NCBI GenBank assembly: GCA_949752745.1
Contig: OX457029.1
Span: 44,688,500 to 44,752,499, forward strand
From: Protula sp. h YS-2021
Lineage: Eukaryota > Annelida > Polychaeta > Sabellida > Serpulidae
Reading direction: 5' to 3'
DNA length: 64,000 bases
Shown here: piece by piece, positions 34,882-46,117 of the stretch
Layout of the letters: each line of letters starts with the position of its first letter
Numbering within the stretch: the first letter of the stretch is position 1
The notes under the pieces: generated by a model
Database searches by the model: none
What the model saw: only the letters and a program-made list of their open reading frames with translations
Told to the model about the DNA's origin: nothing
Translations under genes and position numbers: made by a program

Positions 34882-35312
34882 TTCCACTCGAGCAAGTCGG
34901 TGAGCTTTCAAGTAAGCGCAAATGGCGACGAGAAGAAACCAGTTCAACAAGGACGAAAATGTTTCATGTGTGGCGCATGCATTATTTGGCCCAATGTGAG
35001 AAATTCAAGAACGCGTCTGTTGCGGATCGCCTGAAATTTGTCAAGGAAAAGAAAATTTGCTTTAACTGTCTGAATGGATCAAGACACGTTCCAAAGAATC
35101 GCAGATTCTCCAAGACGTGTGGCATCGAGGGATGCACGATGAAACACTCCCGAATTTTGCACCATGCTCTGAAGAAGAGAAGCGCACAAGGCGATCTCAC
35201 TCCAGATCGGGAAGTAACTACATCCGGTGAGTCGAATTTTGCAAATCACGCGGCCACTGACACTGCTACGCTTTCATTCAGCACACAGACTCCAGAGCAG
35301 ACGAAAGTATAA
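34878..35312 (+). pseudogene. gag: BEL gag zinc-knuckle region
   Basis: Cys/His-rich: HYLAQCEKF, CFNCLNGSRH and CGIEGCTMKHSRILHH, the paired zinc-binding pattern of BEL/Pao gag. Stop TAA at 35310-35312, with the next ORF in the same frame. Confidence 0.75.
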
Positions 35313-35327
35313 CTCCCGATCGTACCT

Positions 35328-36540
35328 GTGTATGTGCGTGGCCATGGACAACAGCACGGCGTGAAGACATTTGCTCTCCTTGACACAGGAAGTAATCGAA
35401 AATTTTGTTCCGAAAAGCTACGGCAGCAATTAGGTGTGCAAGGTAAGCAATCTACGCTCAATATATCTACACTATATGATGAGAAAGAACTCACATTTGA
35501 AGAAATCAACTTGGTTGCAACAAGTGCCCAGAAGAATTGCGGTAGAAACGAGACTGTGGTGCTGTCAAAGGTTTATGTGATGAACGATTTCCCGTCCATT
35601 GCATCAAGTATCGTGTGCGTTGATGACATTAGCAAATTCAGTCATTTGAAGGATTTGCCTATATTCAGCTCTGCGAGTGAAAGTGTGTCCTTACTCATCG
35701 GCCAAGACAATCCTGAAGCGTTGGTACCACTGCAGTTGCGTCGCGGTGGACCTGGAGAGCCCTATGCTGTGCGCACACCTCTCGGATGGACAGTGAACGG
35801 CCCTGTAAAAGGTTCAGATGAATCATCAGGTATATGCAATTCTATTGACGTATGTCATGTTAATCCAGAAAAGGAGCTAAGCAGACAGGTCGATAAATTT
35901 TGGAAAATTGACAGTTTCGCTACAAGAGAGGAGTGTGCTGAAATGTCGATGAACGACAGAAAAGTAGTGAAGCTTTGGGATTCTTCCGTAGAGCTTAATG
36001 ACAACCACTATCAACCTGACATTCCTTTCAAGCAGGAAATGCCAAATTTTCCTGACAATCGATCGCTGGCCGAAAAGCGTCTCAGCTATCTGGGTAGACG
36101 TCTGATGAAGGATGATCACCTACACACCAAGTACGCCGCGGGCATTCATGATTTGCTGAAAAAGGGCTATGCCGAGAAAGTGGAAGGTGACACGTCGAGG
36201 CCAGGGCAAACGTGGTATGTCCCACATCATCCTGTCTTTAATGTAAACAAGCGAGATAAACTCAGGATTGTGTTTGATTGCGCAGCAGAGTATCAAAGCA
36301 CCTCTCTGAACAAAGAGGTTTTATCAGGCCCGGACTTAACAAACAAGTTAATCGGTGTGCTGCTAAGGTTCAGAGAAAATAAAGTTGGCATGATGGCTGA
36401 TATCGAAGAGATGTTTTATCAGATCGAAGTAACTCCGAAACATAGAGATGCTCTCAGGTTCCTTTGGTGGAGCAACGACGATCCACGATAACAATGCGAG
36501 GTTTATCGAATGACCGTGCATATTTTCAGCGCAGTCTTAC
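35328..36540 (+). pseudogene. pol: BEL protease and N-terminal reverse transcriptase
   Basis: Protease active site LLDTGSN (Asp at 35382-35384), then the Pao linker with PLGWTVNGP, and RT fingers and palm (LRIVFDCAAEYQ, MMADIEEMFYQIEV, LRFLWW). A TAA at 36489-36491 is followed in frame by VYRMTVHIF, then a frame break near 36530 with loss of part of the palm. Confidence 0.85.
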
Positions 36541-37315
36541 AGATTACAGAAGGGAGTTTGATTCAAGTGTCATCGATTCAGTCATGAACAGTTTTTATGT
36601 AGATGATCTGTTGCATTCTGTAGTTTCAGTTAGAGATGGAAAAGTTTTGTCGACTGACCTTCGACATCTTCTCTCGTTGCGAGGATTCAACCTTATCAAG
36701 TGGGTTAGCAATAGCCGCGAACTACTAACGTCAATCCCGCAGGAAAACCTATTAAAGAACGTACAGAATCTAGACCTACAAAATGACACATTACCTGTCG
36801 AGCGGGCACTCGGAGTAGAATGGATCACGGACCGCGACGTATTCAGCTTCAAAATCAAGCCCAGGAATCCAGTGTTCACACGCCGTGGTCTCCTCAGCAT
36901 AGTAAGTGCAGTGTATGATCCGCTGGGTATTGTGTGTCCGTTTGTACTCATTGCCAAGAAGCTGTTCCAGGCTGAATGTAAGCTACAGAAAGGTTGGGAC
37001 GACCCATTAGAAGAAAGTACGGTAAAGCACTTAAACAGATGGTTGCGGTCGTTTGTTTTGCTACGACAAATCGAAGTTCCAAGGTGCATGATTAACGCCG
37101 AAATGTCAGATGTTAAGGTGGTTCAGCTGCATCATTTCTGTGATGCAAGTGAGGAGGCCTATGGCACAGTCACATATCTGCGTATCATTGATGCAGACGG
37201 CAATATCAACAAGACGTTTGTGTTTGGAAAGTCGCGATTGTCTCCGCTGAAACCAATTAGTATTTCGCGACTAGAGTTGTGCGCAGCGGTGACAGCTGTA
37301 CATGCCAAAGTATGA
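36541..37315 (+). pseudogene. pol: BEL reverse transcriptase C-terminal part
   Basis: Contains the catalytic YVDD (36596-36607), the SLRGFNLIKWVSN segment and the connection region to [16 protein letters not shown], which begins the RNase H-like part. It ends with a frameshift at about 37312. Confidence 0.85.
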
Positions 37316-38223
37316 TGCAGCGAGAACTGAAGATTCGAGTGCGTGAGGTATTTGTCTGGACAGACAGTAGCGTAGTGTTGTATTACATCAATAATGTTTC
37401 ACGTAGGTTTCAGACGTTTGTAGCGAACCGGCTCACAGTTATCCACGAAGGGTCCAGAGCTGATCAATGGCGGCATGTAAGCTCAGGTAACAATCCAGCT
37501 GACGATGCATCACGAGGACTCAAGCCGGAGGAAATCGGTCGAAGATAGCTGAATGGTCCAGTATTTCTACAAGTGGGCGAATCTTGTTGGCCGGAATCTA
37601 AAATCGACCTGTCAACAATCACCGAGTCTGACATCGAGGTAAAACGTTTGACTGCTTCTTGTTCCACTGAGATCTTGCAGGAGCAAACAGCTGTAGATGA
37701 TATCCTTGCTCATTATTCAGACTGGTTTAAACTCAAAAGAGCAGTTGCCTGGATTTTACAATTCATTTCGTGGCTACGAAACAAGAAGGCAAACGTGGTT
37801 AAAGTGTTATCATCCGATGACCTACAAGTTGCCGAAAATTGTATTGTAAGATATGCTCAAGCAAAATGTTTCAGGAATGAAATACAAGATCTCAAGAGGC
37901 AAGGCAAGCTTAAAAGAAGAAGTACGCTGTACTCACTAGAGCCCATGCTTGACGAACAAGGAGTGCTGCGGATCGGCGGTCGCTTGCGTAATGCTGTTGT
38001 TGCGATAGAAATGAAGCATCAGGTCATATTACCGAGAGACTGTCACGTGTCATTGTTGTTAGTGAGGTACTTTCATGAAGTCCGAGCACGCCATTGCGGT
38101 ACTGAATATGTTTTGTCGATACTTCGTACGAAGTATTGGATCCCCAAGGTGAGGCAATTAATTCTCAAAATTGCAAGAAGTTGTGTTGTCTGCAAGAGGC
38201 TTTATGGACAGCCGATGTTTTAA
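37316..38223 (+). pseudogene. pol: BEL RNase H and integrase zinc-binding region
   Basis: RNase H-like [14 protein letters not shown] and [15 protein letters not shown] at 37546-37548. Then an H2C2 integrase N-terminus (VRYFHEVRARHCG, SCVVCKRL). TAA at 38221-38223. All are in one frame, so the stops are point lesions. Confidence 0.85.
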
Positions 38224-38226
38224 CCA

Positions 38227-39168
38227 ATGTCAGACTTGCCCACTGACAGAGTAACTCCGAATAAACCACCGTTCTCGAATATAGGAATTGACTGTTTCGG
38301 TCCTTTCTTGGTTAAACGGGGCCGCGCTCAGGAAAAACGATACCGTTGTATTTTTACATGTCTTTTAATTCGCGCCATACATATCGAGATGCTAAATTCG
38401 CTGGATGCAGACTCGTTTGTTCACGCGTTGCAGAGATTTATTTGCAGACGAGGTGCCCCAGAAGTCATCCGATCTGACAACGGGACCAACTTTGTCGATG
38501 GTTCGAGAGAGTTGTTTCAGGCCATGCAGATATGGAATGACAGTCATAAATTACATACAAGTCTACACCACAGAGAAATCAAATGGATTTTCAATCCGCC
38601 TTCTGCATCCCACATGGGTGGAGTGTGGGAGAGACAGATCCGCACAGTACGCAAGGTCATGAATGCTGTCATCCGCAATGCCGTTTTGGACGATGAGCGC
38701 CTCTCTACATTGTTCTGCGAAGTCGAATTTATTGTTAACAACAGGCCCATAACGAGGTGCCCCGATAGTCCGAACGATGTTTCCCCGCTAACTCCGGATC
38801 ATCTGTTGCTTCTGCGTAGCACCAACAAACCGCCGGTTGATTCGTTCGGCAAGCACGATACATACCGTAAACGCTGGAGACACGTGCAGTACTTGGCAGA
38901 CATCTTTTGGTCTCGCTGGGTACGCGAATACCTGCCAACTATTCAACAAAGGCAAAAGTTGTTGAAATCGGATCTAGAATTGCGAGAAAATGACATAGTT
39001 TTGGTGTTTGATGAGTCAACGCCGCGGAATATGTGGCCTATCGCCCGCGTCATGAAGGTCAATAAAAGCAGAGATGGCCACGTCCGATCTGCTTTGGTGA
39101 AAAGAAAATCAACAAATTTTACGCGACCATTAACCAAGTTGTGTCTACTAGAAGCCTGCAGTGATTAA
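38227..39168 (+). pseudogene. pol: BEL integrase core and DUF5641 tail
   Basis: DDE core: IGIDCFGPF, RSDNGTNF and MGGVWERQIR carry the three acidic residues. It is followed by the DUF5641-type tail (YRKRWRHVQYLADIFW, MWPIARVMKV) characteristic of BEL/Pao. 313 codons remain open; only upstream stops disable it. Confidence 0.88.
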
Positions 39169-39957
39169 TTTGTGGTTATATTTGTAAAATGGGGTGAGCC
39201 TAGCGCCCTCATTAAAAGGAAGTGAACACCTACAGGAAGAAAGAAGATTGTTAATTTTTAAGTTAAATAACTGATATACTTACCTTATTAATTCTTAATT
39301 CGTCAGTCAAGATGTTGTCCACAAGCAGAACCGAACATTCGTTTTAAATAGAATGCCCAGTTATGCCTGTAGTTTCTCTTTTAAATGTCACATTGTAGTG
39401 TAGTGTCTCGCTTATGTACCTTATAAATGTATCCATTTATGTTTAAAATATATCCTGTTCATATTCTTTAGTTTAGTTGAACTTCAAAACGTGTTGTCTG
39501 TTCAACGTTCTGTCGTTAAATGAACACCACAAGTCACCAGTTCATTGTTCACCATGTGCCCAAACAGCCACGCGGTTAGTTACTGTAAATCAGGCCACGA
39601 GCATACTGATATACCCGCATGTACTTCTTGGCTATACCAGAGTACAATTAAAGGTATCACCGGTTTCCGCTAGACTGACTTCCGCCACAAAGTTGTATGA
39701 AAAAACTTTATTTTAACCAAGTCACTGAAATAAAAGTTCAACAGGCTTGTTTCTAGACGGCTTTGTAAACTTTTAAAAGTCATGTGTCAAGTACGTTCTT
39801 ACCAGGGTAAAACTACCATGATCTCTTACCCCCAAACCCCTCTGCAGTAAAACTGTATTGATTAATCTTCTATTGTGAAACGTGACTTTCCACGGGCCTG
39901 AAATTCTATGCTTGTGCTTGCTACAATGTGGCGAATGTTTCACATTCACGGGGCCGT
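39169..39957 (+). other. BEL 3' internal non-coding segment
   Basis: About 790 bp between the integrase stop and the 3' LTR, with no coding frame I trust. This is longer than usual for BEL elements. Confidence 0.6.
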
Positions 39958-40289
39958 TGTAAGAAATACAAGACGAGCCATTTAATAACAAGGGCGTTCT
40001 GGGTAGTGTGTGGAATTTATTTAGTGCGTCATTCCTCCTACTAAAAAAAACATGGATTTTCGTTTCATTTGGCATTCTGCCGCGGGATTCCAATAATTTG
40101 TACCTGTTTAAATCTGTTTGAATCTGTTTAAATCTATTTGAATCTGTTTAAATCTGTTTGAATTTGTTTAAATCTGTTTAGACCGGTTTAAATCTGTTTA
40201 AGATCTGCTCGTGTTGGAAAGATGGAAAGAAATAAAACAGCGTTGCAACATTACCGCGGCAGTTTCAATTTGGCCTTTGATTTACTACA
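39958..40289 (+). repeat. 3' LTR of BEL element
   Basis: 332 bp. It lacks about 170 bp present in the 5' LTR (roughly its 33070-33240) but carries extra copies of the GTTTAAATCT repeat. Confidence 0.9.
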
Positions 40290-41098
40290 TCCGGTAAGCT
40301 CGTCATACTGTTGAAACTGTACACAGCATTCATCATCTCGTTCAATGACTTTCACAAAAAGATCTTCTGAGACTTGTAGATGAAATCCTGGTATTGGTAA
40401 ACATTCAAAATAATCCTTTACCACAGCTTGATCTCCAGAAGATAAGATAATGTAAGTTCCACGATAACAGATGGCCAGTTCACCTAAGTGATCTAGAGAT
40501 AGTTTCACGTTTGAAATCATGGCTAACAATCTTCTGACTGGCACTGCATTTATACACCAATTTTCTGAAGTATGAGATCCACTGAGGTCATTTGCTTCTT
40601 CAGCATTTGCCAATTTTTCAATGACAACAAAATTCCCTTCTTGGTAAGATATAACCTCCCAGATGTATGATCCGTAATATATTCACGAATGTTAACCATC
40701 ACTTGCTGTTGATATTTCACCAATCTAATATATATTTCTCTATTAATGGGTATCGGAACCGATAAATCGTCTACACTCATCTACTTCATGGACTTTGTAG
40801 TGGTGGTAGCTTTACTCTCAGTATCTCGTTTAATTTTAGGCTCTGTCTTAATTTTTCGCTTTTTACACGGCGACGTCGTAGCTGATAACTCATCTCTTTT
40901 TTTCTTTCTAAAATGTGATCGCCTTCGAAGCTATTGTATTGGTAGTGACTTCAGCTCAAGCTTTACCATGGGCATTGCCTTAGACTTTGTTGCAGGTATT
41001 GTCTCAGGCTTTGCTATAGGCTTTTCTGTTGGCATTGCCTCAGACTTTTCTGTAGGTATTGTCATAGATGGTAGTTGTTGTTCATTCACTGCAGACAT
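40290..41098 (-). pseudogene. PC4-like ssDNA-binding domain gene of the PolB-type element
   Basis: Starts at ATG 41098-41096. The N-terminus is a low-complexity Met-Pro-Thr-Glu-Lys repeat (PTEKPIAKPETIPATK), followed by a basic nuclear-localisation-like stretch with KKRKIK. A domain with VMVNIREYITD, GRLYLTKKGILLSL and NWQMLKKQ follows, the pattern of the transcriptional coactivator p15/PC4 C-terminal domain, which binds single-stranded DNA. Two in-frame stops and one frameshift (about 40550-40610) break it. The downstream frame (SNVKLSLDHLGELAICYRG onward) runs to the BEL insertion at 40290. It lies 66 bp after the PolB stop on the same strand. A role in replication or late transcription is inferred. 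Confidence 0.55.
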
Positions 41099-41164
41099 GC
41101 TCACTCTTCAATATTTTGATACAGAATGATTGTTATGTCTGAGAGCAGGCACTTTTTATGCTCT

Positions 41165-41917
41165 TTAAGTTGTGTGATGTCCGTGAGCTAACGTGGTGTA
41201 ACCACCAGTCAATACGTAGCGCTTATCATCAAATGGTGATAGACCAACCTTATTAATCTTCTCTGAAAAAAATTGATGTTTATAACTTCGCATGATGTTT
41301 CCCGCAACATATTACTGTTCTTCCCTGAATAAACTATTCTTGTATTGAGCATGTGTCATTCGCCTCTGACAGGCGCGTGTACCCTTAGCAGCATGTTTCT
41401 CTTGTCCACCATACAGCAAACTATACATCTTTGGTCGAAGCGCTACAAACTCCTCAATGGGTACTCCAGCAGTTTCATCTTTCATTTTCCCCAACACTTT
41501 CTTGTTCACAGTAGAATGCAGGAAGTGATTCTTTGAAAAATTACTTGTATAAAAAAGATGACTATTCTGTTGCATATCTTTGTCAATATCTCTGATCGGT
41601 ATGTCATAGCACAAAATGTCTGTGTCGCTGAACAGCAGTTTTGCCTCTGGATACTTTTTCTTCATGCAATTGTAGTGGTAATCATACAACAGGGTTTTGC
41701 TAAGATCTAGAATAGTAAACTAAATCTGAATGGGCTTGTTCATCAACAGATCCAATTTGAGGCAGTGCACTGCTGTCAAGTCTTCATTGAAAATGTAGAA
41801 TTTGTGAAATGTAGCCTTGGCCAACACCTTTTTGAAACATTTCTCATTGTGAATCAATTCTACATTGATTCGTTTACTCACATTTTCTATGGTTTTCCTA
41901 AATATGGCATTGTTCAT
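41165..41917 (-). pseudogene. polB: Protein-primed family B DNA polymerase, C-terminal fragment
   Basis: About 250 codons in one frame with two in-frame stops (TAG 41720-41722, TAA 41312-41314). Recognisable family features in order: a KTIENVSKRINVEL block, FNEDLTAV, the palm motif C region with Asp-Thr-Asp (KLLFSDTDILCYDI, where the usual Ser after DTD is Ile), KKVLGKMKDETAGVPIEEF, LRPKMYSLLYGG and a tail ending SPFDDKRYVL. The match is to the viral/organellar type (DNA_pol_B_2) found in Polintons and adintoviruses. The exonuclease domain and N-terminal half are missing. Non-functional. Confidence 0.8.
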
Positions 41918-41977
41918 CTTCTGTATCAGGAATATTGTCTTTTGTTAATGCAGCCATCTTAATTGTTTAGAATATCC

Positions 41978-42292
41978 TTAATTCTGGTTACTGCAGCGAC
42001 ATCTTATTGCATCCCAGTGTTGGTTGTTTCGGACATTACTGACTGTGATATGACGTTCGCCAATACCGTATAATAGCATCACACCACAACCATGGTGAGT
42101 AGGAAGGACTTTTACTGTATTAAGCCCAGTAAGATGCTTGACGAAGATATCCGCAGCTGTAGCACTAGAAAGAAATCGGCAAATTCTTTGGAGTATCCAT
42201 ATGTTGCTAGCCACTGAATATTCAGATTGACTTACTGGCAAGTCTTCGGTGTTCTGGCTGGATTGCTCTCGCTTATAGCAAATTCTCAGCAA
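41978..42292 (-). pseudogene. Unidentified minus-strand ORF next to PolB fragment
   Basis: About 100 codons overlapping the inner edge of the right inverted repeat. Includes SSATAADIFVKHLTGLN, HHGCGVMLLYGIGERHITV and NNQHWDAI. The last motif faintly recalls the catalytic-His end of OTU-type proteases, but this is too weak to assign. A short separate ATG frame (MAALTKDN) begins between it and PolB. Confidence 0.35.
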
Positions 42293-42299
42293 AAATCTG

Positions 42300-42640
42300 A
42301 AATTTTCCCACGGGGGGGATCAAAAATGTTCAGAATCGTCTGAAATGTGTAAATATGCAAAAATCACAAACTTTTCCCACGGGAGGGGGGGGGGGGGGGG
42401 TGGTGGGGTATGTCACACACGGTTCTAATATGTCTAAAATTTCCTAGGGTGGAGGGGAGGTCCCACATGCATGGGCTGCTCATTCGAACACGTCTTTGAA
42501 TGGGCTGGCCATTCGAACAGATCTTTGAATGGCGCGCTATACTCACATAACCAAATAAAAAATAAAAAACAACTAAACAAACATAACAAATAAGTAAACA
42601 AACATAGATAACAAACAATTTCTTTTACTCAAATTTTCAC
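42300..42640 (-). repeat. Right inverted repeat of PolB-type element
   Basis: Reverse complement matches 20655-20910 and, for its inner part, 21890-22015. Includes a long poly-G (42383-42400) and the pair of tandem CATTCGAACACGTCTTTGAATGG units. Confidence 0.7.
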
Positions 42641-42734
42641 TTCCCTCTTCAAGCAACAACTTCCGCCATTGTCACTTCCTCTTCACACACAACTTCGCTG
42701 ATTAGGGGGTGGTCCAGAACTGTCGTTTTCACCC

Positions 42735-43620
<886 letters not shown>

Positions 43621-43639
43621 TGCTACTGTTCGAATTTCA

Positions 43640-43930
43640 AGTTTTTTATTATTAAGGTTGTTTTCAAGGTCGAATCCACAAAAACACGGTATTTTTCCTT
43701 TCATTTGTTGCTATAATCGTTGCATCTGCCTTAACGTGCGGATTATCTGTGAGGTAAGACACGAGGTGAACAAAAACCTAAATATTGGTCATGAAAATGA
43801 ACTTTTCAATTACCAAGTGTTCATTTCGCTAATAGTTTGCGAAATCGGTTCTCGTTTGTTTATGATTCAAGAGTTCTCGGCTAGAGCGTTAAAACTCAAA
43901 GCCCTCATATTTGATAATGCAAGACAGGTC
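43640..43930 (+). repeat. Inverted counterpart of sequence at 60010-60300
   Basis: ACGGTATTTTTCCTTTC and CCAAGTGTTCATTTCGCTAA, then GTTTGCGAAATCGGTTxTCG, recur reverse-complemented at 60010-60300. Confidence 0.75.
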
Positions 43931-44870
43931 TAGATCATATTTGTATCTAGCCACTATCTAGTCATTTAGTATTCATGAACAATTCTCAGAAGACGCAAAA
44001 AAGTAGCATGTGCAAAATGGTGGACTCAAAGCTGCAACTACAAAAACCACAAATGCCAGAAATATGGGCATCCATATGATTAAAGTGATCTCTTAAAAGT
44101 GACCGAGATGCGATTCGAAACGACTAACATTCACAATTTTCGGGGACTGTGTTCAGCGGATAAGAAAGCAAAAAGCACTCATTTCATACAGGCTGTGACG
44201 CATTTTTTTTATTAAATTGAATACCTAATTGCAATTATCCAAAATGCACATTGCAATAACAATCAAAATGTGTATTAATATTGCCTTTCAATATAACAGT
44301 CAATACTGTTCGTAAGATTCCATACCTTCCAAAATAATTACCTGTTTTCCATGACATGTTTGTATATATAACGATGAAAACTAAATGCAATCAAAAACAC
44401 CTGAATATATAAATGACTGAGATCATACAACTTCTTATAAATGCGTAAAACGCCCTTCAGATGTGTATATCGCTCTTAAAAATGCGCAAATCGGTCATAC
44501 ATATGCCTAAATTCATATTACAAATGCACAAAACACCTTGAACAACTTAATCTTATTGACCAATTTGCGATATAATTTAACTAATGAAATACAAATCACT
44601 TATTGAAATTACCAGCACAGTGGCACAGCACGGGAATTAATAAAAATTTCATACCAATTTGGTATTACAACCAAAACAGTGTAAAGGAAGATGATAAAGT
44701 ATATTTGAATAGTCCACTTACCACTTTTCGCTATTATAAAACAAACACACATAATCATACCTTAGATAGCGAAATACAGCTTAAATAATTACATTTACCA
44801 TCTCAGATACTTTCCAGTAATGACTCATCCTTTATGTGTCGCATAGCAGCTATTCGTGGGTGGTATACCA
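43931..44870. other. No gene recognised
   Basis: AT-rich. Shows an irregular run of AATGCGxAAAxCG-type phrases (about 44440-44540) but no coding frame. Confidence 0.5.
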
Positions 44871-44874
44871 ATTG

Positions 44875-45676
44875 AACAATGGACAATTGACCAACTGTCG
44901 ATTGACCAACACTTAATAAAAAAACGACCATTTGACCAACTTTTTATTTAAAAAATTATTTAGAACTTTATCACTCTTTATCACAATTTCTCAGGTGTCA
45001 TATTAAAACCATCAAAACTAATAACTGTCAATGGGCGTCAAGAGTACTGTGCATTTTAAGAGGAGAGTTATAATGTGGAAACCATCATAACCAATCATTG
45101 CCACTGGGTGTCAAAGATACTGGAATATTGTCTGTCTACCAAGGCCCCATCTTCATTACTTCAAAGGGGCTTATGCAAAGGGCACTGTGCACTTTAACAG
45201 GGGAGTTATAATATGGAAACCATCAAGACCAATCATTGCCACTGGGTGCCAAAGGTACTGGAATATTTTCTGTCTAACATGGCCCAACTCTTCCTTTCTA
45301 CAAAGGAGGTTATAATCCGGACTAAGTAGAGATGTCATCTCTTTCGCGTTTGTTTTTACAACTACGGGTGTATTTTAGCTGCTTTTAATTCGTACAAAGG
45401 GCCGTTATAATCCGGATTAGTCTCAGATGTCATAGTGCGTGCAAATAGTTTCCTCAGTATTTGTCCTTCTTAATCCGCACACAGCTATTATAAGCCGGAT
45501 TAGGCAGTGGTGTCAATTGACCTATATCCTTGCCTGAATTACAGGATAATGTGCAGTAAATTAAATAATTGATGAATAAAGGTTGAAATAACTTGAAAAA
45601 ATAAAAAAGTTGGTCAAAATGGTCGTTTTTATTAAGGCGTTGGTCAATCGACCGGTGGTCAATTGTCCGCTGGTAA
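44875..45676. mobile_element. Foldback element with TTGACCAAC arms and tandem core
   Basis: Arms 44875-44948 and 45600-45676 are inverted copies (GGACAATTGACCA, GTCGATTGACCAAC, TTAATAAAAA, CGACCATTTGACCAAC). The interior has two or three degenerate tandem units sharing GAGTTATAATxTGGAAACCATCA and TGCCACTGGGTG. No coding capacity. Confidence 0.8.
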
Positions 45677-45868
45677 CATGACCGTTGGTCAATCGACCGT
45701 TGGTCAAATGACCTGTAGCCGCATTCGTTATGCAAAACAATAATAGCTTTGTTACAAAGTCCTTGTAAGCGTCACGTTTGATTGTATCGCTATCCTGGGT
45801 CGTAAACCTTCACCTTTTAGTTTCAAATCCATTTCCTGTGAGATTTGAGAACGATTTCCCACTATTTC

Positions 45869-45874
45869 TTTATT
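45869..45874 (-). terminator. AATAAA polyadenylation signal of 207-aa protein gene
   Basis: Minus-strand AATAAA about 67 bp after the TAA stop at 45941-45943. Confidence 0.6.
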
Positions 45875-45940
45875 GGAGTGATTTTCACTCAGTGTGTGTT
45901 ATACTTTGTCACTGAAATATTTTGGTAGATGTCTATTAGA

Positions 45941-46117
45941 TTATCTGTACCAGGCATTGTACTCTGTGTTGATGTGTTGGAGCTCTGTAATAGCACTGTC
46001 TAAAACTGTCAAAATGTAGAAATATTTATGAAGTTCGTTCAAGGTGTTTACTAAACTAGAATGACCCGTTCCTATGGCGTTATCGCTGGATTTCGGAAAG
46101 ATACCCATATTTGCCAT
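45941..46117 (-). CDS. 207-aa gene exon 4 (last)
   Basis: Acceptor TTTCTTTTTTAAAG. Starts in phase 0 with MANMGIFPKSSDN. Includes a long amphipathic helix (SLVNTLNELHKYFYILTVL) and ends EYNAWYR-stop. Confidence 0.65.
   Translation of the reverse strand: MANMGIFPKSSDNAIGTGHSSLVNTLNELHKYFYILTVLDSAITELQHINTEYNAWYR

Larger units (their letters stand above)
33003..40289 (+). mobile_element. Decayed BEL/Pao LTR retrotransposon
   Basis: 7287 bp with TGTAAGAAA...TTTACTACA LTRs and a perfect 5-bp target duplication, TCCGG (32998-33002 and 40290-40294). The coding region has BEL/Pao order (SAP-gag-zinc-PR-RT-RH-IN-DUF5641), but several frameshifts and at least four in-frame stops make it inactive. 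It sits inside a minus-strand gene of the PolB-type element. The unequal LTR lengths and broken ORFs make it clearly older than the neighbouring Gypsy. Confidence 0.93.
20655..42640. mobile_element. Relic of a protein-primed PolB (Polinton/adintovirus-like) element invaded by two LTR retrotransposons
   Basis: Diverged inverted repeats at 20655-20910 and 42360-42640 bracket coding remnants: a plus-strand zinc-finger-like gene and minus-strand genes for a PC4-like protein, a protein-primed PolB C-terminus and one unidentified ORF. Plus- and minus-strand genes converge near 32.2-32.9 kb. Removing the Gypsy and BEL insertions leaves about 6 kb, short for Polintons (usually 15-25 kb). No capsid, packaging ATPase or element integrase is seen, so it is probably internally deleted or a compact type. 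All recognised genes are broken. Class assignment is inference from the PolB and inverted repeats. Confidence 0.55.

Noticed and set aside
39281..39300. Minus-strand donor-like GTAAGTATATC
   Set aside because: No open frame on the exon side; within the BEL non-coding segment.
40746..41129. Plus-strand 127-codon frame with GIVSGFAIGF repeats
   Set aside because: Antisense shadow of the repetitive N-terminus of the minus-strand PC4-like gene.
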